A stretch of DNA of 64,000 bases from Kribbella pittospori (GCF_004331465.1 NZ_SJKB01000001.1:1054001-1118000); one strand, 5' to 3'. Positions 34,155 to 43,037 are shown, counted from the stretch's first letter. Program-made: numbers and translations. Notes: generated from the sequence alone by a model not told the origin.

Positions 34155-34654
34155 TAGCTCAGGAACCCCTCGTCCCGGGGGTAGAGCGGGACGCGTCGGC
34201 CCAGGAGCTGCTCGAGGGAGTCAGCTCGCTGGTACGGGCCGTGCGTTGTATCGAGCATCGGCATCTGACCCCTGACGGCGGGCTGCGCCGCTCCGACGCG
34301 AGCGTGCTCAAGGTCCTGCTCAGGGACGGCGAGCAGCGCGGCGGCGAGATCGCAGCGAAGCTCGGCGTCGATGCGTCGGTGGTGAGCCGGCAGCTCACCG
34401 CGCTGGAGGCCGACGGACTGGTGAGCCGTCGACCGGATCCGGCCGATGCCCGGGTCGGGCTGGTCAGCCTGGCACCCCACGGCAAGGCCCAGCTGGAGGC
34501 CCTCTACTCCACCTACACCCAGCAACTTCGAACCGCCCTGGCGGACTTCGACGACGACGCGCTCCTTGTCGCTGCGGAAACCATGCAGCGGATCGCTCGC
34601 GCCATCACCGAGGCCGCCACGGGTGTGAGGCGTTCTCAACCAACAGGAGACTGA
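34148..34654 (+). CDS. MarR-family repressor of the adjacent MFS exporter
   Basis: Winged-helix regulator of 168 aa: RSDASVLKVLLRDGEQRGGEIAAKLGVDASVVSRQLTALEADGLVSRRPDPADARVGLVSLAPHG is the MarR DNA-binding core, with amphipathic dimerisation helices at both ends. The ATG at 34148 lies six bases after a TATAGT -10 and inside a nested dyad, so it very likely represses itself and the following exporter, whose ATG overlaps its stop (TGATG). The inducer would be a substrate of the pump, as in MarR/EmrR systems. Confidence 0.92.
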   Translation: MQLAQEPLVPGVERDASAQELLEGVSSLVRAVRCIEHRHLTPDGGLRRSDASVLKVLLRDGEQRGGEIAAKLGVDASVVSRQLTALEADGLVSRRPDPADARVGLVSLAPHGKAQLEALYSTYTQQLRTALADFDDDALLVAAETMQRIARAITEAATGVRRSQPTGD

Positions 34655-36261
34655 TGACTGTCACCGAGACCCGGCGTGCGGCTGTGCCCACCGCGCCGGA
34701 ACTCACCCACCGCGAGATCCTCGAGATCCTGATCGGACTGCTCGCCGCGCTGTTCACAGCGATGCTGAGCTCGACCATCGTCAGCAACGCCCTGCCGACG
34801 ATCATCGCCGAGCTGCAGGGGACCCAGACGCAGTACACCTGGGTGCTGACGTCGAGTCTGCTGGCCACCACGGTGTCCACGCCGATCTGGGGCAAGCTGT
34901 CCGACCTGATGAGCAAGAAGCTGCTCGTCCAGCTGGCCATCTCGTTGTTCGTGGTCGGGTCGGCACTGGCCGGCATGTCCCACAACGTGCCGTTCCTGAT
35001 CGGCGCCCGTGTCCTGCAGGGCCTCGCGATGGGCGGCCTGATGGCGCTCGCCCAGGCGATCATCGGAGCGGCGATCCCGCCCCGCAGCCGCGGCCGGTAC
35101 TCCGGCTACATGGGTGCGGTGATTGCCGTCGCGACCGTGAGCGGTCCGCTCGTCGGTGGCGTCATCGTCGACACCTCGTGGCTCGGCTGGCGCTGGTGTT
35201 TCTACGTCTGCGTCCCGCTGGCCGTGGTCAGCCTGGTGATTCTGCAGAAGTACCTGCACCTGCCGCTGATCAAGCGCAAGGTCCGGATCGACTACCTCGG
35301 CGCGGTGCTGATCAGTATCGCGGCCAGCCTGCCGCTGCTCTGGGTCACCTTCGCCGGTCACGACTTCGCCTGGATGTCCTGGCAGTCCGCGCTCTTCGTC
35401 GGCGGAACGCTGCTGGTCGGCTTCTTCGCCGTCGTGGTGGAGAACCGGGTCAAGGAGCCGTTGGTTCCGCTCAAGGTCGTGCGGGAGCGGACCACTGCGC
35501 TGGCGATCGTGGCCAGCCTGGCGGTCGGTGTCGCGATGTTCGGCAGTGCGCTGTTCCTCGGCCAGTACTTCCAGATCGCCCGTGGGTACAGCCCGACCGA
35601 GGCAGGCCTGCTGACGATCCCGATGATGCTGGGGTCGTTCCTCGGCTCGGTCGGGTCCGGTCAGATGATCACCCGGTTCGGCAAGTGGAAGCGGTACTTG
35701 GTTGCCGGTAGCATCCTTCTGGTCGGCGGCCTGACGGTCCTCGGCACCATCGACCACACCACGCCGTATTGGTACGTCGGACTCGGCATGCTGGCGATGG
35801 GCCTCGGCATGGGTATGGCCATGCAGAACCTGGTCCTCGCCGTACAGAACACCGTTGACGTCTCGCAGATCGGTGCCTCGAGCGCCACGGTTTCGTTCTT
35901 CCGCAGCCTGGGTGGTGCCGTCGGCGTGTCGGCCCTGGGTGCCGTGCTCGCGGTCCGGGTGCAGGATTCGATCGTCGCCGGTCTGCTCGCCACTCCGGGC
36001 GGCGCCGACGCCGCGCGCAAACTGCAGGAGGGTGGCTCCGGCAGCACCAGCCTGCTGGATGTCGGCCACCTGCCGGCGCAGTTGGCGGAGCTGGTGCGGC
36101 AGTCGTACGGCGATGCGACCGGGCGGATCTTCCTGATCGCGGCCGCCTGTGCGGTGGTCAGCCTGATCGCGGTGCTGTTCATCAAGGAGGTTCCGCTCCG
36201 GCTGACGGTCGCCAAGGTCGACGACGTCGAGGATCTCGCCGACCGCGCAGTACACGACTAG
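34654..36261 (+). CDS. DHA2-type MFS multidrug exporter (EmrB/QacA family)
   Basis: Proton-driven exporter of 535 aa with 14 membrane segments. The DHA2 hallmarks are LSSTIVSNALPTIIAELQGTQTQYTWVLTSSLLATTVSTPIWGKLSDLMSKK (motif A region) and the GRVLQGLA-type segment ARVLQGLAMGGLMALAQAIIG (motif B), plus motif C GVIAVATVSGPLVGG. Coupled to the MarR gene. The end overlaps the convergent MFS gene so that the two TAG stops share a CTAG (36258-36261). Likely confers resistance to a hydrophobic compound; the compound is unknown. Confidence 0.93.
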   Translation: MTVTETRRAAVPTAPELTHREILEILIGLLAALFTAMLSSTIVSNALPTIIAELQGTQTQYTWVLTSSLLATTVSTPIWGKLSDLMSKKLLVQLAISLFVVGSALAGMSHNVPFLIGARVLQGLAMGGLMALAQAIIGAAIPPRSRGRYSGYMGAVIAVATVSGPLVGGVIVDTSWLGWRWCFYVCVPLAVVSLVILQKYLHLPLIKRKVRIDYLGAVLISIAASLPLLWVTFAGHDFAWMSWQSALFVGGTLLVGFFAVVVENRVKEPLVPLKVVRERTTALAIVASLAVGVAMFGSALFLGQYFQIARGYSPTEAGLLTIPMMLGSFLGSVGSGQMITRFGKWKRYLVAGSILLVGGLTVLGTIDHTTPYWYVGLGMLAMGLGMGMAMQNLVLAVQNTVDVSQIGASSATVSFFRSLGGAVGVSALGAVLAVRVQDSIVAGLLATPGGADAARKLQEGGSGSTSLLDVGHLPAQLAELVRQSYGDATGRIFLIAAACAVVSLIAVLFIKEVPLRLTVAKVDDVEDLADRAVHD

Positions 36262-37514
36262 AACTCAGGAGGCTCGAGGCCGTCGAGTTCGCGGGTGCGA
36301 ATGTTCGGCGAGCCGACGAGCCACAGGACGGCAAGCAGGCCGCCGGCTGCGGAGACGAGGAGGGTTGGCCGGACACCGATCCAGGTGCCGAGCAACCCGC
36401 CGACGACCGCGCCGAGCGGCCTGATGCCGTAGTTGATGGTGCTGTAGGCCCCGGACACCCGGCTCCGCATGTAGTCGTGCGTGACGGCGGCCTGCAGCGA
36501 GTTGTTCGGTATGTCGAAGCACATCACCGCGAACGCGCCGACGAACTCGGCCGCGGCCAACGCGGTGGCCTTGACCCAGGTCGGGCCGTCGGCGAACGCC
36601 GCGATCGCAATGGAGCCGGGAAAGATGACGGCACCGGCGGCGATCAGCGGACCGACGCCGATGATGCGGCTGAGCGGCGAGGCAGCGACGGCGCCGAGCA
36701 GCCCACCGGCTGCACCGATGCCGAACGCGATCCCGATCGTCCCGGCGGACAGCTCCAACTCCCGGCTGGCGAACAGCACCAGCAACGCAGTGCTGATCAG
36801 ATTGAAGAAGTTGACGGTGGTCGAACAGCCAAGGCTGCGGCGGAGGTACGGGTGCCGGAGCAGATAGCGCATGCCGGCGCGGGCTCGGCGCAACAGCGGT
36901 TCCGCTGTCTCGTCCGAGGCGGCCGGAGTCATCGTGATCCGGCTGATCTGGAGCGCGGAGAACGCGAAGGTCAACGCGTCGACGACGATCGCGACCGGTG
37001 CGGTCAGCCACTGCACGAGCAGGCCGCCGAGCGCGGGACCACCCATGAACGAGATGGACCTGGTCGCAGACAGCTTGCTGTTGGCCTCCAGGAACTGATC
37101 CCGCTCGACCAGCGCAACGAAGAACGACGCGTAGGCGGTGTTGAACAGGACATGCGCCGTACCGGCCAGGATCGCGATCACGTAGAGCTGGCCGAGGGTG
37201 AGCAGGTCCATCCAGTACGCCGCCGGCAGCGACAGCAGCAGTACGGTTCGGGACAGGTCGGCCGCGATCATCAGCGGGCGCTTGTCCCGGCGATGGTCGA
37301 CCCACGTGCCGATGAACAGCGACGCGAGGTTCGGCAGCCAGACCGCCGCAGTCAGGAATCCGACCTGACTGGGCGAGGCGTTGAGCATGGTGACGGCGAT
37401 CAGCGGCAGCGCCAGCTCGGTGATCCGGTCGCCGAACTCGGACACGCCCTGCGCGGACCAGAAGGTCCGGAACCGGCGATCCCGCCAGAGACTGGTGGCG
37501 GACAGCGTGCTCAC
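36258..37514 (-). CDS. MFS transporter (macrolide-exporter-like, MFS_3)
   Basis: Membrane transporter of 418 aa with about 12 segments: MSTLSATSLWRDRRFRTFWSAQGVSEFGDRITELALPLIAV at the start and DHRRDKRPLMIAADLSRT as cytoplasmic motif A. This MFS_3/MefA-like group contains many macrolide and siderophore exporters. The GTG at 37514 overlaps the stop of the ArsR gene (GTGA), so expression is coupled to that regulator. Shares CTAG stop codons with the opposing DHA2 exporter gene. Confidence 0.9.
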   Translation of the reverse strand: MSTLSATSLWRDRRFRTFWSAQGVSEFGDRITELALPLIAVTMLNASPSQVGFLTAAVWLPNLASLFIGTWVDHRRDKRPLMIAADLSRTVLLLSLPAAYWMDLLTLGQLYVIAILAGTAHVLFNTAYASFFVALVERDQFLEANSKLSATRSISFMGGPALGGLLVQWLTAPVAIVVDALTFAFSALQISRITMTPAASDETAEPLLRRARAGMRYLLRHPYLRRSLGCSTTVNFFNLISTALLVLFASRELELSAGTIGIAFGIGAAGGLLGAVAASPLSRIIGVGPLIAAGAVIFPGSIAIAAFADGPTWVKATALAAAEFVGAFAVMCFDIPNNSLQAAVTHDYMRSRVSGAYSTINYGIRPLGAVVGGLLGTWIGVRPTLLVSAAGGLLAVLWLVGSPNIRTRELDGLEPPEF

Positions 37515-38116
37515 GGAGATCCCTCCGTCGTTGTTGCTTCGGGCAACGTCATCCGCAGGTAGCGGACCGAGCCGGCATCCGGTGGAATCTCGCCCTCGTC
37601 GCGGCGCTGGACGTACGGCGCCAGCAGTTGCTCGATCGCGGATTCGATCGCCTCGGCCTCGGCCGGTGTGATGACGAGGCGGGTGTTGGCGGACCCGGCG
37701 ACGCGGCTCCACCCGGGCTCGAGTCCGGGCTCGGTCTCGGCCAGCCACTGCTGCACGGCCTCGAGTGACTGGTTGATCATCTCGGCGCGGAGCAGCCGGC
37801 CGGCCTCGGCACCCTCCGGGGTATCGGGCATCTCGTAGCGGAACCCTCGGGATACCGCGCTCCACCAGCGCTGGCGCCGGTCCGAGCCGCCGTCCGGGGG
37901 AGGCCCGTCCACCACCAGCCCGAAGTTCGCCAGGTGCCGCAGATGCCAGCTGGTGACCGACGGCGACGCGCCCACATGCTCGGACAGTTGGGTCGCCGTC
38001 GACGGCCCGTTGCGCTGCAGCCAGCTGAGCGCGGCCAGCCGGACCGGGTGAGCCAGCGCCCGCATCGCCTGCGGGTCGGTGATCTCGAAATCGCCGTACG
38101 GATTTCTGAGAGACAT
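37511..38116 (-). CDS. ArsR/HTH_20-type winged-helix regulator
   Basis: DNA-binding regulator of 201 aa. The winged helix is DPQAMRALAHPVRLAALSWLQRNGPSTATQLSEHVGASPSVTSWHLRHLANFGLV, an ArsR-like HTH_20 domain; the C-terminal part (about 95-201) is an unrecognised helical ligand/dimer region. No metal-binding cysteines are present, so it is not a metalloregulator. The ATG at 38116 (MSLRNPYGDF) lies six bases after a -10-like TACTCT and within palindromes; an upstream ATG would lie inside the operator. Coupled to the MFS exporter, which it probably represses. Confidence 0.88.
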   Translation of the reverse strand: MSLRNPYGDFEITDPQAMRALAHPVRLAALSWLQRNGPSTATQLSEHVGASPSVTSWHLRHLANFGLVVDGPPPDGGSDRRQRWWSAVSRGFRYEMPDTPEGAEAGRLLRAEMINQSLEAVQQWLAETEPGLEPGWSRVAGSANTRLVITPAEAEAIESAIEQLLAPYVQRRDEGEIPPDAGSVRYLRMTLPEATTTEGSP

Positions 38117-38137
38117 GTTTCGAGAGTAATCTCTCAG
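38106..38137 (-). promoter_or_regulatory. ArsR-MFS promoter with overlapping dyads
   Basis: CTGAGAG (38106-38112) and CTCTCAG (38131-38137) are inverted; inside, GAGAG (38122-38126) and CTCTC (38131-38135) form a second palindrome with a TAAT centre. On the minus strand the -10-like TACTCT (38128-38123) falls in this palindrome, six bases before the ATG at 38116. Binding there would block the polymerase. Confidence 0.6.
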
Positions 38138-38200
38138 ATCTCGCGAGGACAAGACCTGGCACTCTGGTCGGGGCGGCGCGAAACTTCTCCGGACCGGGAC

Positions 38201-38228
38201 GGAACCGGGTGGGGTGGTCGCGCGTGTT
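38201..38228 (+). promoter_or_regulatory. Possible ECF-type promoter of the SigE-like gene
   Basis: GGAAC (38201-38205) followed after 17 bases by CGTGTT (38223-38228) resembles the GGAAC/CGT pattern of ECF promoters, about 35 bases before the GTG at 38263. It would allow autoactivation. Confidence 0.35.
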
Positions 38229-38262
38229 AGCGGTGTGACGACCCGTTGGGGAGGTGCGCGGC

Positions 38263-38775
38263 GTGCACGACAGCGACGGTGACCCGGCTGCCGACGTGGC
38301 GGCGCTGTACCGCCGCACGTGGCCGCGGCTGATCGGTCTGCTGGTGTCCATCGGCGGATCTCGGGCCGACGTCGAGGAGGTCGCCCAGGATGCGTACGTG
38401 AAGCTGCTCGGGCGCTGGGACTCGATCCGCCGGTACGACGACCCGGAGGCCTGGGTACGCGCGGTCGCGGTCCGGACCCTGGTGAGCCGGTTGCGCCGGC
38501 AGCAGGTGGCGACGCGCGCGCTGGCGAAGCTTCGTGGGCGGCCGGCAGCCGTGGAGGGGCCGGATGGTGACGCCTTGGATGTCGCTGCCGCCCTGGCGCG
38601 GATCACGCCCGAGCAGCGGGCGGTCGTCGTACTGCACCACGTGATGGATCTGCCGGTGGAGCAGATCGCCGAGGAACTTCAGGTCGCGCCGGGCACGGTG
38701 AAGTCCCGGCTGGCGCGGGCGCGGCAGGCCCTGGCGCCACTGCTCACGGTCAAGGAGGTGTCCGAGCATGCGTGA
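38263..38775 (+). CDS. ECF sigma factor, SigE family
   Basis: Sigma factor of 170 aa with only regions 2 and 4: ALYRRTWPRLIGLLVSIGGSRADVEEVAQDAYVKLLGRW (region 2) and ITPEQRAVVVLHHVMDLPVEQIAEELQVAPGTVKSRLARARQAL (region 4). This matches the actinobacterial SigE/SACE_1684-like group. GGGGAGG eight bases upstream selects the GTG at 38263 over the GTG at 38254, which overlaps that site. It overlaps the next gene by 8 bases, a membrane protein likely to control it. Possible autoregulation from a GGAAC promoter. Confidence 0.92.
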   Translation: MHDSDGDPAADVAALYRRTWPRLIGLLVSIGGSRADVEEVAQDAYVKLLGRWDSIRRYDDPEAWVRAVAVRTLVSRLRRQQVATRALAKLRGRPAAVEGPDGDALDVAAALARITPEQRAVVVLHHVMDLPVEQIAEELQVAPGTVKSRLARARQALAPLLTVKEVSEHA

Positions 38776-39352
38776 AGCCCTGATGGAGTACGTCGACGAG
38801 CTCACGCCGGCCGAGGCGCCGCCGTTCGAGTACGTCGAGCGCACGGCCCGGCAGCGTCGTCACCGGCGCCGGGTTGTGCTGGCTGCGGTGGCGGCGGTTG
38901 TTGTGGTCATCGGGGGAGTCGCCGCCACTGTTGGCCTACCGCGCGCGGGCGAGGAGCCGGCCGGGCCGGAGAAGACCACGAATACCCTCGACGACGGTCC
39001 ACCGCCGGGCCAGTTCAAGGTCGGTACGACGGTCATGGTGCTGCAGGGTGAGATCGGGGTGATGTCCGCGACGCCGGTGCCGGACCACCCGTCCGTGCTG
39101 ATGGTGAGCGTCGGACCCGGCATGGGCGCCCCGGAGCCGTGTGTGCCGAGCACAGTCGTCCGCATCCTGTCCCAGGACGACGACTCGGTCCGGATCGCGG
39201 CGTACCGCTATACCGCCGTCGCGGATCAGCCGGAGACGCGGCACTGCAGGCCGTCCACCGGTGCGATCGCCGTGGACCTCGACCTGCGCAGTCCACTCGG
39301 CGGCCGCACCGTCTACGCGGGCAGCACCGGCGACCGCGCCGTCCTGAACTGA
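38768..39352 (+). CDS. Membrane protein coupled to the SigE-like factor, possible anti-sigma
   Basis: A 194-aa single-pass protein: a short cytosolic N terminus (about 1-35) rich in acidic and then basic residues, one membrane helix (about 36-57, VVLAAVAAVVVVIGGVAATVG), and an extracytoplasmic domain of about 130 residues with two cysteines. Size, topology and 8-base overlap with the sigma gene fit an anti-sigma factor. The cytosolic part is too short for a full zinc-finger anti-sigma domain and has no HxxxCxxC motif, so binding would be atypical. A strong hairpin follows. Confidence 0.7.
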   Translation: MREALMEYVDELTPAEAPPFEYVERTARQRRHRRRVVLAAVAAVVVVIGGVAATVGLPRAGEEPAGPEKTTNTLDDGPPPGQFKVGTTVMVLQGEIGVMSATPVPDHPSVLMVSVGPGMGAPEPCVPSTVVRILSQDDDSVRIAAYRYTAVADQPETRHCRPSTGAIAVDLDLRSPLGGRTVYAGSTGDRAVLN

Positions 39353-39357
39353 CGCCT

Positions 39358-39386
39358 CGCCGGGGTGGACCGCGACCACCCCGGCG
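39358..39386 (+). terminator. Strong bidirectional hairpin
   Basis: CGCCGGGGTGG (39358-39368) and CCACCCCGGCG (39376-39386) give a perfect 11-bp stem with a 7-base loop, between the convergent ends of the membrane protein gene and the GNAT gene. It can terminate both. Confidence 0.65.
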
Positions 39387-39392
39387 GGACGT

Positions 39393-40322
39393 CTACACGG
39401 TCCTGCGCCAGATGTCGCTGATCAGGTCCGGCTTCATGCCGACCGACGTGTAGAGGGCGACGGCGGGCGTCGGGTTGCTGCTGTCGACGTGGAGGATCGT
39501 TCCGGAGCGCCCTGCGGCCGCGTCCACGGCGAACGCGTCGTGCAGCAGGAACTTCGCCAGCCCGCGACCGCGCGCCGACGGTACGACGGCCAGCCGTCCG
39601 ACGTACCCGCAGTTGTCGGTGCTCACGAAGTTGTCGTTGCATTCGGTTACGGCCACTGCCTGCCCGTCGAGCTCGACCGTCGTCAGCTGCGACCAGTCGA
39701 ACGTCGACCGGCTCTCCCGCGACGCCAACCACTCGTCGTACGGCCGTGGATCGGCCCCGGCCTGCCCGCGGAACGCCTCCACGAGTACGGCGTGAGCCGC
39801 CCGGCGACTGCGGTCGTCGAAGGCCCCGCGTCGTACGGTCGCGCCCTCCGGCACCGTCGGCGCCGGGACCTCGCCGTTGAAGTTGATGCGCATCCGGTGG
39901 ACCGACGTACCGATCGTGAAGCCGTGCGCGGCAACGATCTCCGGCATCAGCTGGTCCTGACGGATCACGCCGACGCTCACCACGACCTCGCCGGTCGCGC
40001 CGTCGGAGGCCCGATGCACCGCCCGATCGAGGAGCCACCCGACGATGGCCGGGTTCTCACTCAGTACTTCGAGATTCGCCCGGGTCCGGTCGTTGTTCAC
40101 GGCCGCGGTCGCGGAGCCGGCGAACTTGCCTGCCGGGTCGGTCACGATCCAGCCGTCGGTGGCCGGGTCGAAGCCCGGATCCCGCAGGTAGTTCGCGGCG
40201 TCCTCGACGCTGTACTTCGCGAATCCGATCAACGCGCTGGTGTAGGCGCCGGACCGCTCGGCGATCAGGGTGGCGTCCTCCACCCGCATCGGGCGGACGG
40301 CGTAGCCCTCGGGCAACGTCAT
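39393..40322 (-). CDS. Tandem-GNAT-type N-acetyltransferase, copy 2
   Basis: Predicted acetyltransferase of 309 aa with a degenerate N-terminal GNAT half (MTLPEGYAVRPMRVEDATLIAERSG) and an active C-terminal half: GYVGRLAVVPSARGRGLAKFLLHDAF is the acetyl-CoA motif, HVDSSNPTPAVALYTSVGMK the motif B. This is the mycothiol-synthase-like double-GNAT layout. It is a clear paralogue of the gene upstream (40319-41272), sharing ADPRPYDEW/SPRTFEEW, NF/QFxxxxNC and the C-terminal block. The ATG overlaps the upstream stop (ATGA). Substrate unknown. Confidence 0.88.
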   Translation of the reverse strand: MTLPEGYAVRPMRVEDATLIAERSGAYTSALIGFAKYSVEDAANYLRDPGFDPATDGWIVTDPAGKFAGSATAAVNNDRTRANLEVLSENPAIVGWLLDRAVHRASDGATGEVVVSVGVIRQDQLMPEIVAAHGFTIGTSVHRMRINFNGEVPAPTVPEGATVRRGAFDDRSRRAAHAVLVEAFRGQAGADPRPYDEWLASRESRSTFDWSQLTTVELDGQAVAVTECNDNFVSTDNCGYVGRLAVVPSARGRGLAKFLLHDAFAVDAAAGRSGTILHVDSSNPTPAVALYTSVGMKPDLISDIWRRTV

Positions 40323-41272
40323 GCGGCCTGCACCTCCAGCTGCCACACGTCGATCACCAGTGAGGCCGACATGCCGACCGACAGATAGAGGCCGAGTGCG
40401 GGTGTCGGGTTGTTCGTGTCCACATGCAGAATCGTCCCAGCCAGCCCGGCCGCGGCATCCAGCGCGAACTGATCCCGCAGCAGGAACTTCGCCAGTCCGC
40501 GCCCACGGGCCTCCGCTACCACACCGAGCCGCCCGATGTAGTTGCAGTTCTCGTCCTCGAGGAACTGGTCCGTGCACTCCCGGAAAGCGACCACCTTGCC
40601 GTCGAGCTCGAGCAGCGTGATCAGCGACCAGTCGAACGACGACTGGTTCTCGTGCGATGCGTGCCACTCCTCGAAAGTCCGTGGGCTGAACCCGAACTGG
40701 CCCGCGAACGACGAATTCAGCACGTCCTGGGCCGCTCGTCGGCTCGCCTTGTCCGGAGCGCCCCGGCGCACCGTGATCCCGGCCGGTACGGCGGGCGCCT
40801 CGACCGGTCCGGCGTGATCGATCCGCATCCGGTGGTAGGTCGTACCGGTCACGAAGCCGTACTCCGCGAAGCGCGCGCGGCGGGACTCGTCGGCGCGGTA
40901 GACGCCCACGTCCATGGGCACGGAGGCGTGCCCGTAGGCGGCCGCGATCTCGGCTGCACGCCGGGTGAGCTCACCAAGCAGACAGGCCTCGACCACCGGC
41001 TCGGCGGTGACCACGTAGGCGTCGAGCTGGTGGCGGTCGCCCTTGCCGTAGATGGTGGCGAAGCCGGCCAGGCGATCGCCGTCGAAGACCAGCCAGCCGT
41101 CCGTCGCGGGCTCGAATCCGGGAGCGGTGAGTTCGTCGACGACGTCGTCGAGGGTGAAGTCGGCGAAACCGATCACGGCCGTGTTGCAGGCGGCGACCAG
41201 CTCGAAGACCGCTTCCGCGTCCTCCTTGGCCGGCGGTCGGACGGAGTACGTGGCAGGCAGTACGGCGGTCAT
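40319..41272 (-). CDS. Tandem-GNAT-type N-acetyltransferase, copy 1
   Basis: Double-GNAT acetyltransferase of 317 aa. The C-terminal active half contains IGRLGVVAEARGRGLAKFLLRDQFALDAA and HVDTNNPTPALGLYLSVGMS; the N-terminal half is divergent. The start is placed at 41272 (MTAVLPATYSVRPP); an upstream in-frame ATG at 41341 lacks support. With the coupled copy 2 it forms a two-gene operon, evidently from a tandem duplication. The two may form a pair acting on related amines, or have diverged; neither is predictable. Confidence 0.88.
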   Translation of the reverse strand: MTAVLPATYSVRPPAKEDAEAVFELVAACNTAVIGFADFTLDDVVDELTAPGFEPATDGWLVFDGDRLAGFATIYGKGDRHQLDAYVVTAEPVVEACLLGELTRRAAEIAAAYGHASVPMDVGVYRADESRRARFAEYGFVTGTTYHRMRIDHAGPVEAPAVPAGITVRRGAPDKASRRAAQDVLNSSFAGQFGFSPRTFEEWHASHENQSSFDWSLITLLELDGKVVAFRECTDQFLEDENCNYIGRLGVVAEARGRGLAKFLLRDQFALDAAAGLAGTILHVDTNNPTPALGLYLSVGMSASLVIDVWQLEVQAA

Positions 41273-41312
41273 CCGGCCATCGTGCTGAAGGACCGCCGTA
41301 CTGTCTAACCGA

Positions 41313-42884
41313 TTAGCAGGCCTTCTCCCACTCGAGGTCACAGGTCGACTGAGAGGTCCGCAGGGTGTTCGGGCTCACCGCGGCGGGCGGTGCCTGGTCG
41401 CTCCACGACGCGAGCGTGACGCCGACCGCGTCCTCGATCGATCGCGGGCTGTTCAGGTAGTTGTTGCTGATCATCGAGAACACGAGCTTGCGGCCGTCCT
41501 GGTTGCTGACGTAGCCGGACAGCGCCGTCACGCCGGTGAGCGAGCCGGTCTTGCCGTGCAGGTTGTTCGCGGCCGGCGTGTTCAGCATCCGGCTGCGCAG
41601 GGTGCCGCCGACGAAGCGTTCCGGGTTCCCCGCGATCGGCAGGCCGTCGTACCACTGCTGCCACCACGGCTCCTTCTGGACGCCGATCAGGATGTCGGTG
41701 ACGCTGTCCGCGGTCACGTTCACCTTGCGGGACAGCCCGGAGCCGTCGGAGAGCCGGATCCGGCTGGTGTCGACGCCGACGCTCTTGGCGTAGTCGGTGA
41801 CCACGCCGAGACCCGCGGACCAGCTGCCCTCGGCCTCGACCACGGCGCCCATCGCCTTGACCAGCGTCTCGGCGTGCATGTTGTTCGACAGCTTGAGGAA
41901 CGGCGTCATCAGTTCGCCGACCGTCATCGACTCGTCCCGGGCCAGCCGCCGCGCGGTGGCGGGGGAGGCCGCGTTCTTGATGTGACCGTCGACGCGGATG
42001 CCTTCGGCCGCGAGCGCGCGCTCGAACACGTCGGCCGCGTAGAGCTCCGGCTCCCAGACGGTCACCCACTCCTGGCCGACCGAGGCCCCGAGCGGGACGG
42101 AGCCGGTCACCCGGACGATGTTGGTGCCGTGGTCGCGCTCGATGCTGAGCGTGTTCGACGTCCCGGCGGCGCCGGTCTTCGCAGTGTTGACCAGCTTCAG
42201 TACGCCGTTCCCCGGGACCAGCGTGAGCTTGACGGCTGCACCCACCGTCGCACCGGGCCGGCTCTCGACGATCGCCGTACCCGAGTCGTAGTCGGTGTTC
42301 GGAGCGAGCGTGAGGGCGGAGATCTGGGCCGAGTAGTAGAACGGCTCGTCGTCCCAGGCCCAGCTGTCACCGAGCCGGACGTGGTCGAAGTAGGTGTCGT
42401 CGGCGATCAGGTCACCGTCGACGCTGCGGACGCCGGCCGCGCGGAGCTGTTTGGCCAGTCCCACGTAGTCGGATTCGAGCGCGGTCGGGTCGCCGTACCC
42501 CTTGAGGTAGAGGTCCCCGTCCAGCTTCCCGCCGCGGACCGGCGCGGTCGCCAGTACGTCGGTGTGGAAGCGGTACGACGGGCCGAGCGTGTGCATCGCG
42601 GCCGTCGACGTGAAGAGCTTGGTGTTCGAGGCGGGCAGCATCCGCTGATCGCCGTTCCGGTCGTACAGTGTCTCGCCGGTCGTCGCGTCCCGGACCACCA
42701 GCGCGACCTGCGACCCGTCGTAGCGGGCATCGTTCAGCAGCGTGTCCAGCTGTTGCTGCAACCCCGTTGCCTGTACGCCGGCCGGTGCTCCGGCCGACTG
42801 TGTCGCCACGCCGCCGACAACCGCTGCGACAGCGGCGACGGCAGCGACCACCCCGCGCCCCGACACTCTCGGTAAATAGCTCAC
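41313..42884 (-). CDS. D-alanyl-D-alanine carboxypeptidase/endopeptidase, PBP4 (S13) family
   Basis: Exported low-molecular-weight penicillin-binding protein of 523 aa that trims peptidoglycan peptides. N-terminal signal/anchor at about 8-30. Active-site motifs are complete: SxxK as S86-N-T-K89 in LPASNTKLF, SxN in FLKLSNNMHAE, and KTG in LHGKTGSLTG, with the large S13 insertion between the first two. The GTG at 42884 has a GGGAG site six bases upstream. Monocistronic, convergent with the GNAT pair and divergent from the GH43 gene. Two cysteines near the C terminus may form a disulfide. Confidence 0.94.
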   Translation of the reverse strand: MSYLPRVSGRGVVAAVAAVAAVVGGVATQSAGAPAGVQATGLQQQLDTLLNDARYDGSQVALVVRDATTGETLYDRNGDQRMLPASNTKLFTSTAAMHTLGPSYRFHTDVLATAPVRGGKLDGDLYLKGYGDPTALESDYVGLAKQLRAAGVRSVDGDLIADDTYFDHVRLGDSWAWDDEPFYYSAQISALTLAPNTDYDSGTAIVESRPGATVGAAVKLTLVPGNGVLKLVNTAKTGAAGTSNTLSIERDHGTNIVRVTGSVPLGASVGQEWVTVWEPELYAADVFERALAAEGIRVDGHIKNAASPATARRLARDESMTVGELMTPFLKLSNNMHAETLVKAMGAVVEAEGSWSAGLGVVTDYAKSVGVDTSRIRLSDGSGLSRKVNVTADSVTDILIGVQKEPWWQQWYDGLPIAGNPERFVGGTLRSRMLNTPAANNLHGKTGSLTGVTALSGYVSNQDGRKLVFSMISNNYLNSPRSIEDAVGVTLASWSDQAPPAAVSPNTLRTSQSTCDLEWEKAC

Positions 42885-43037
42885 GAGAACTCCCTCAAAC
42901 CCAGGCGGAAACCAACAGCGGGAGTCTGTACCCCGGATCGCTCCAGGTCCAGTGATCGTCGCGATTCCGCTCTGTCCATCCAGGTGAATCGATGGAAAAC
43001 TGCTCCGCACAGGTACCGCCCCACCTGAGGAGCACTG

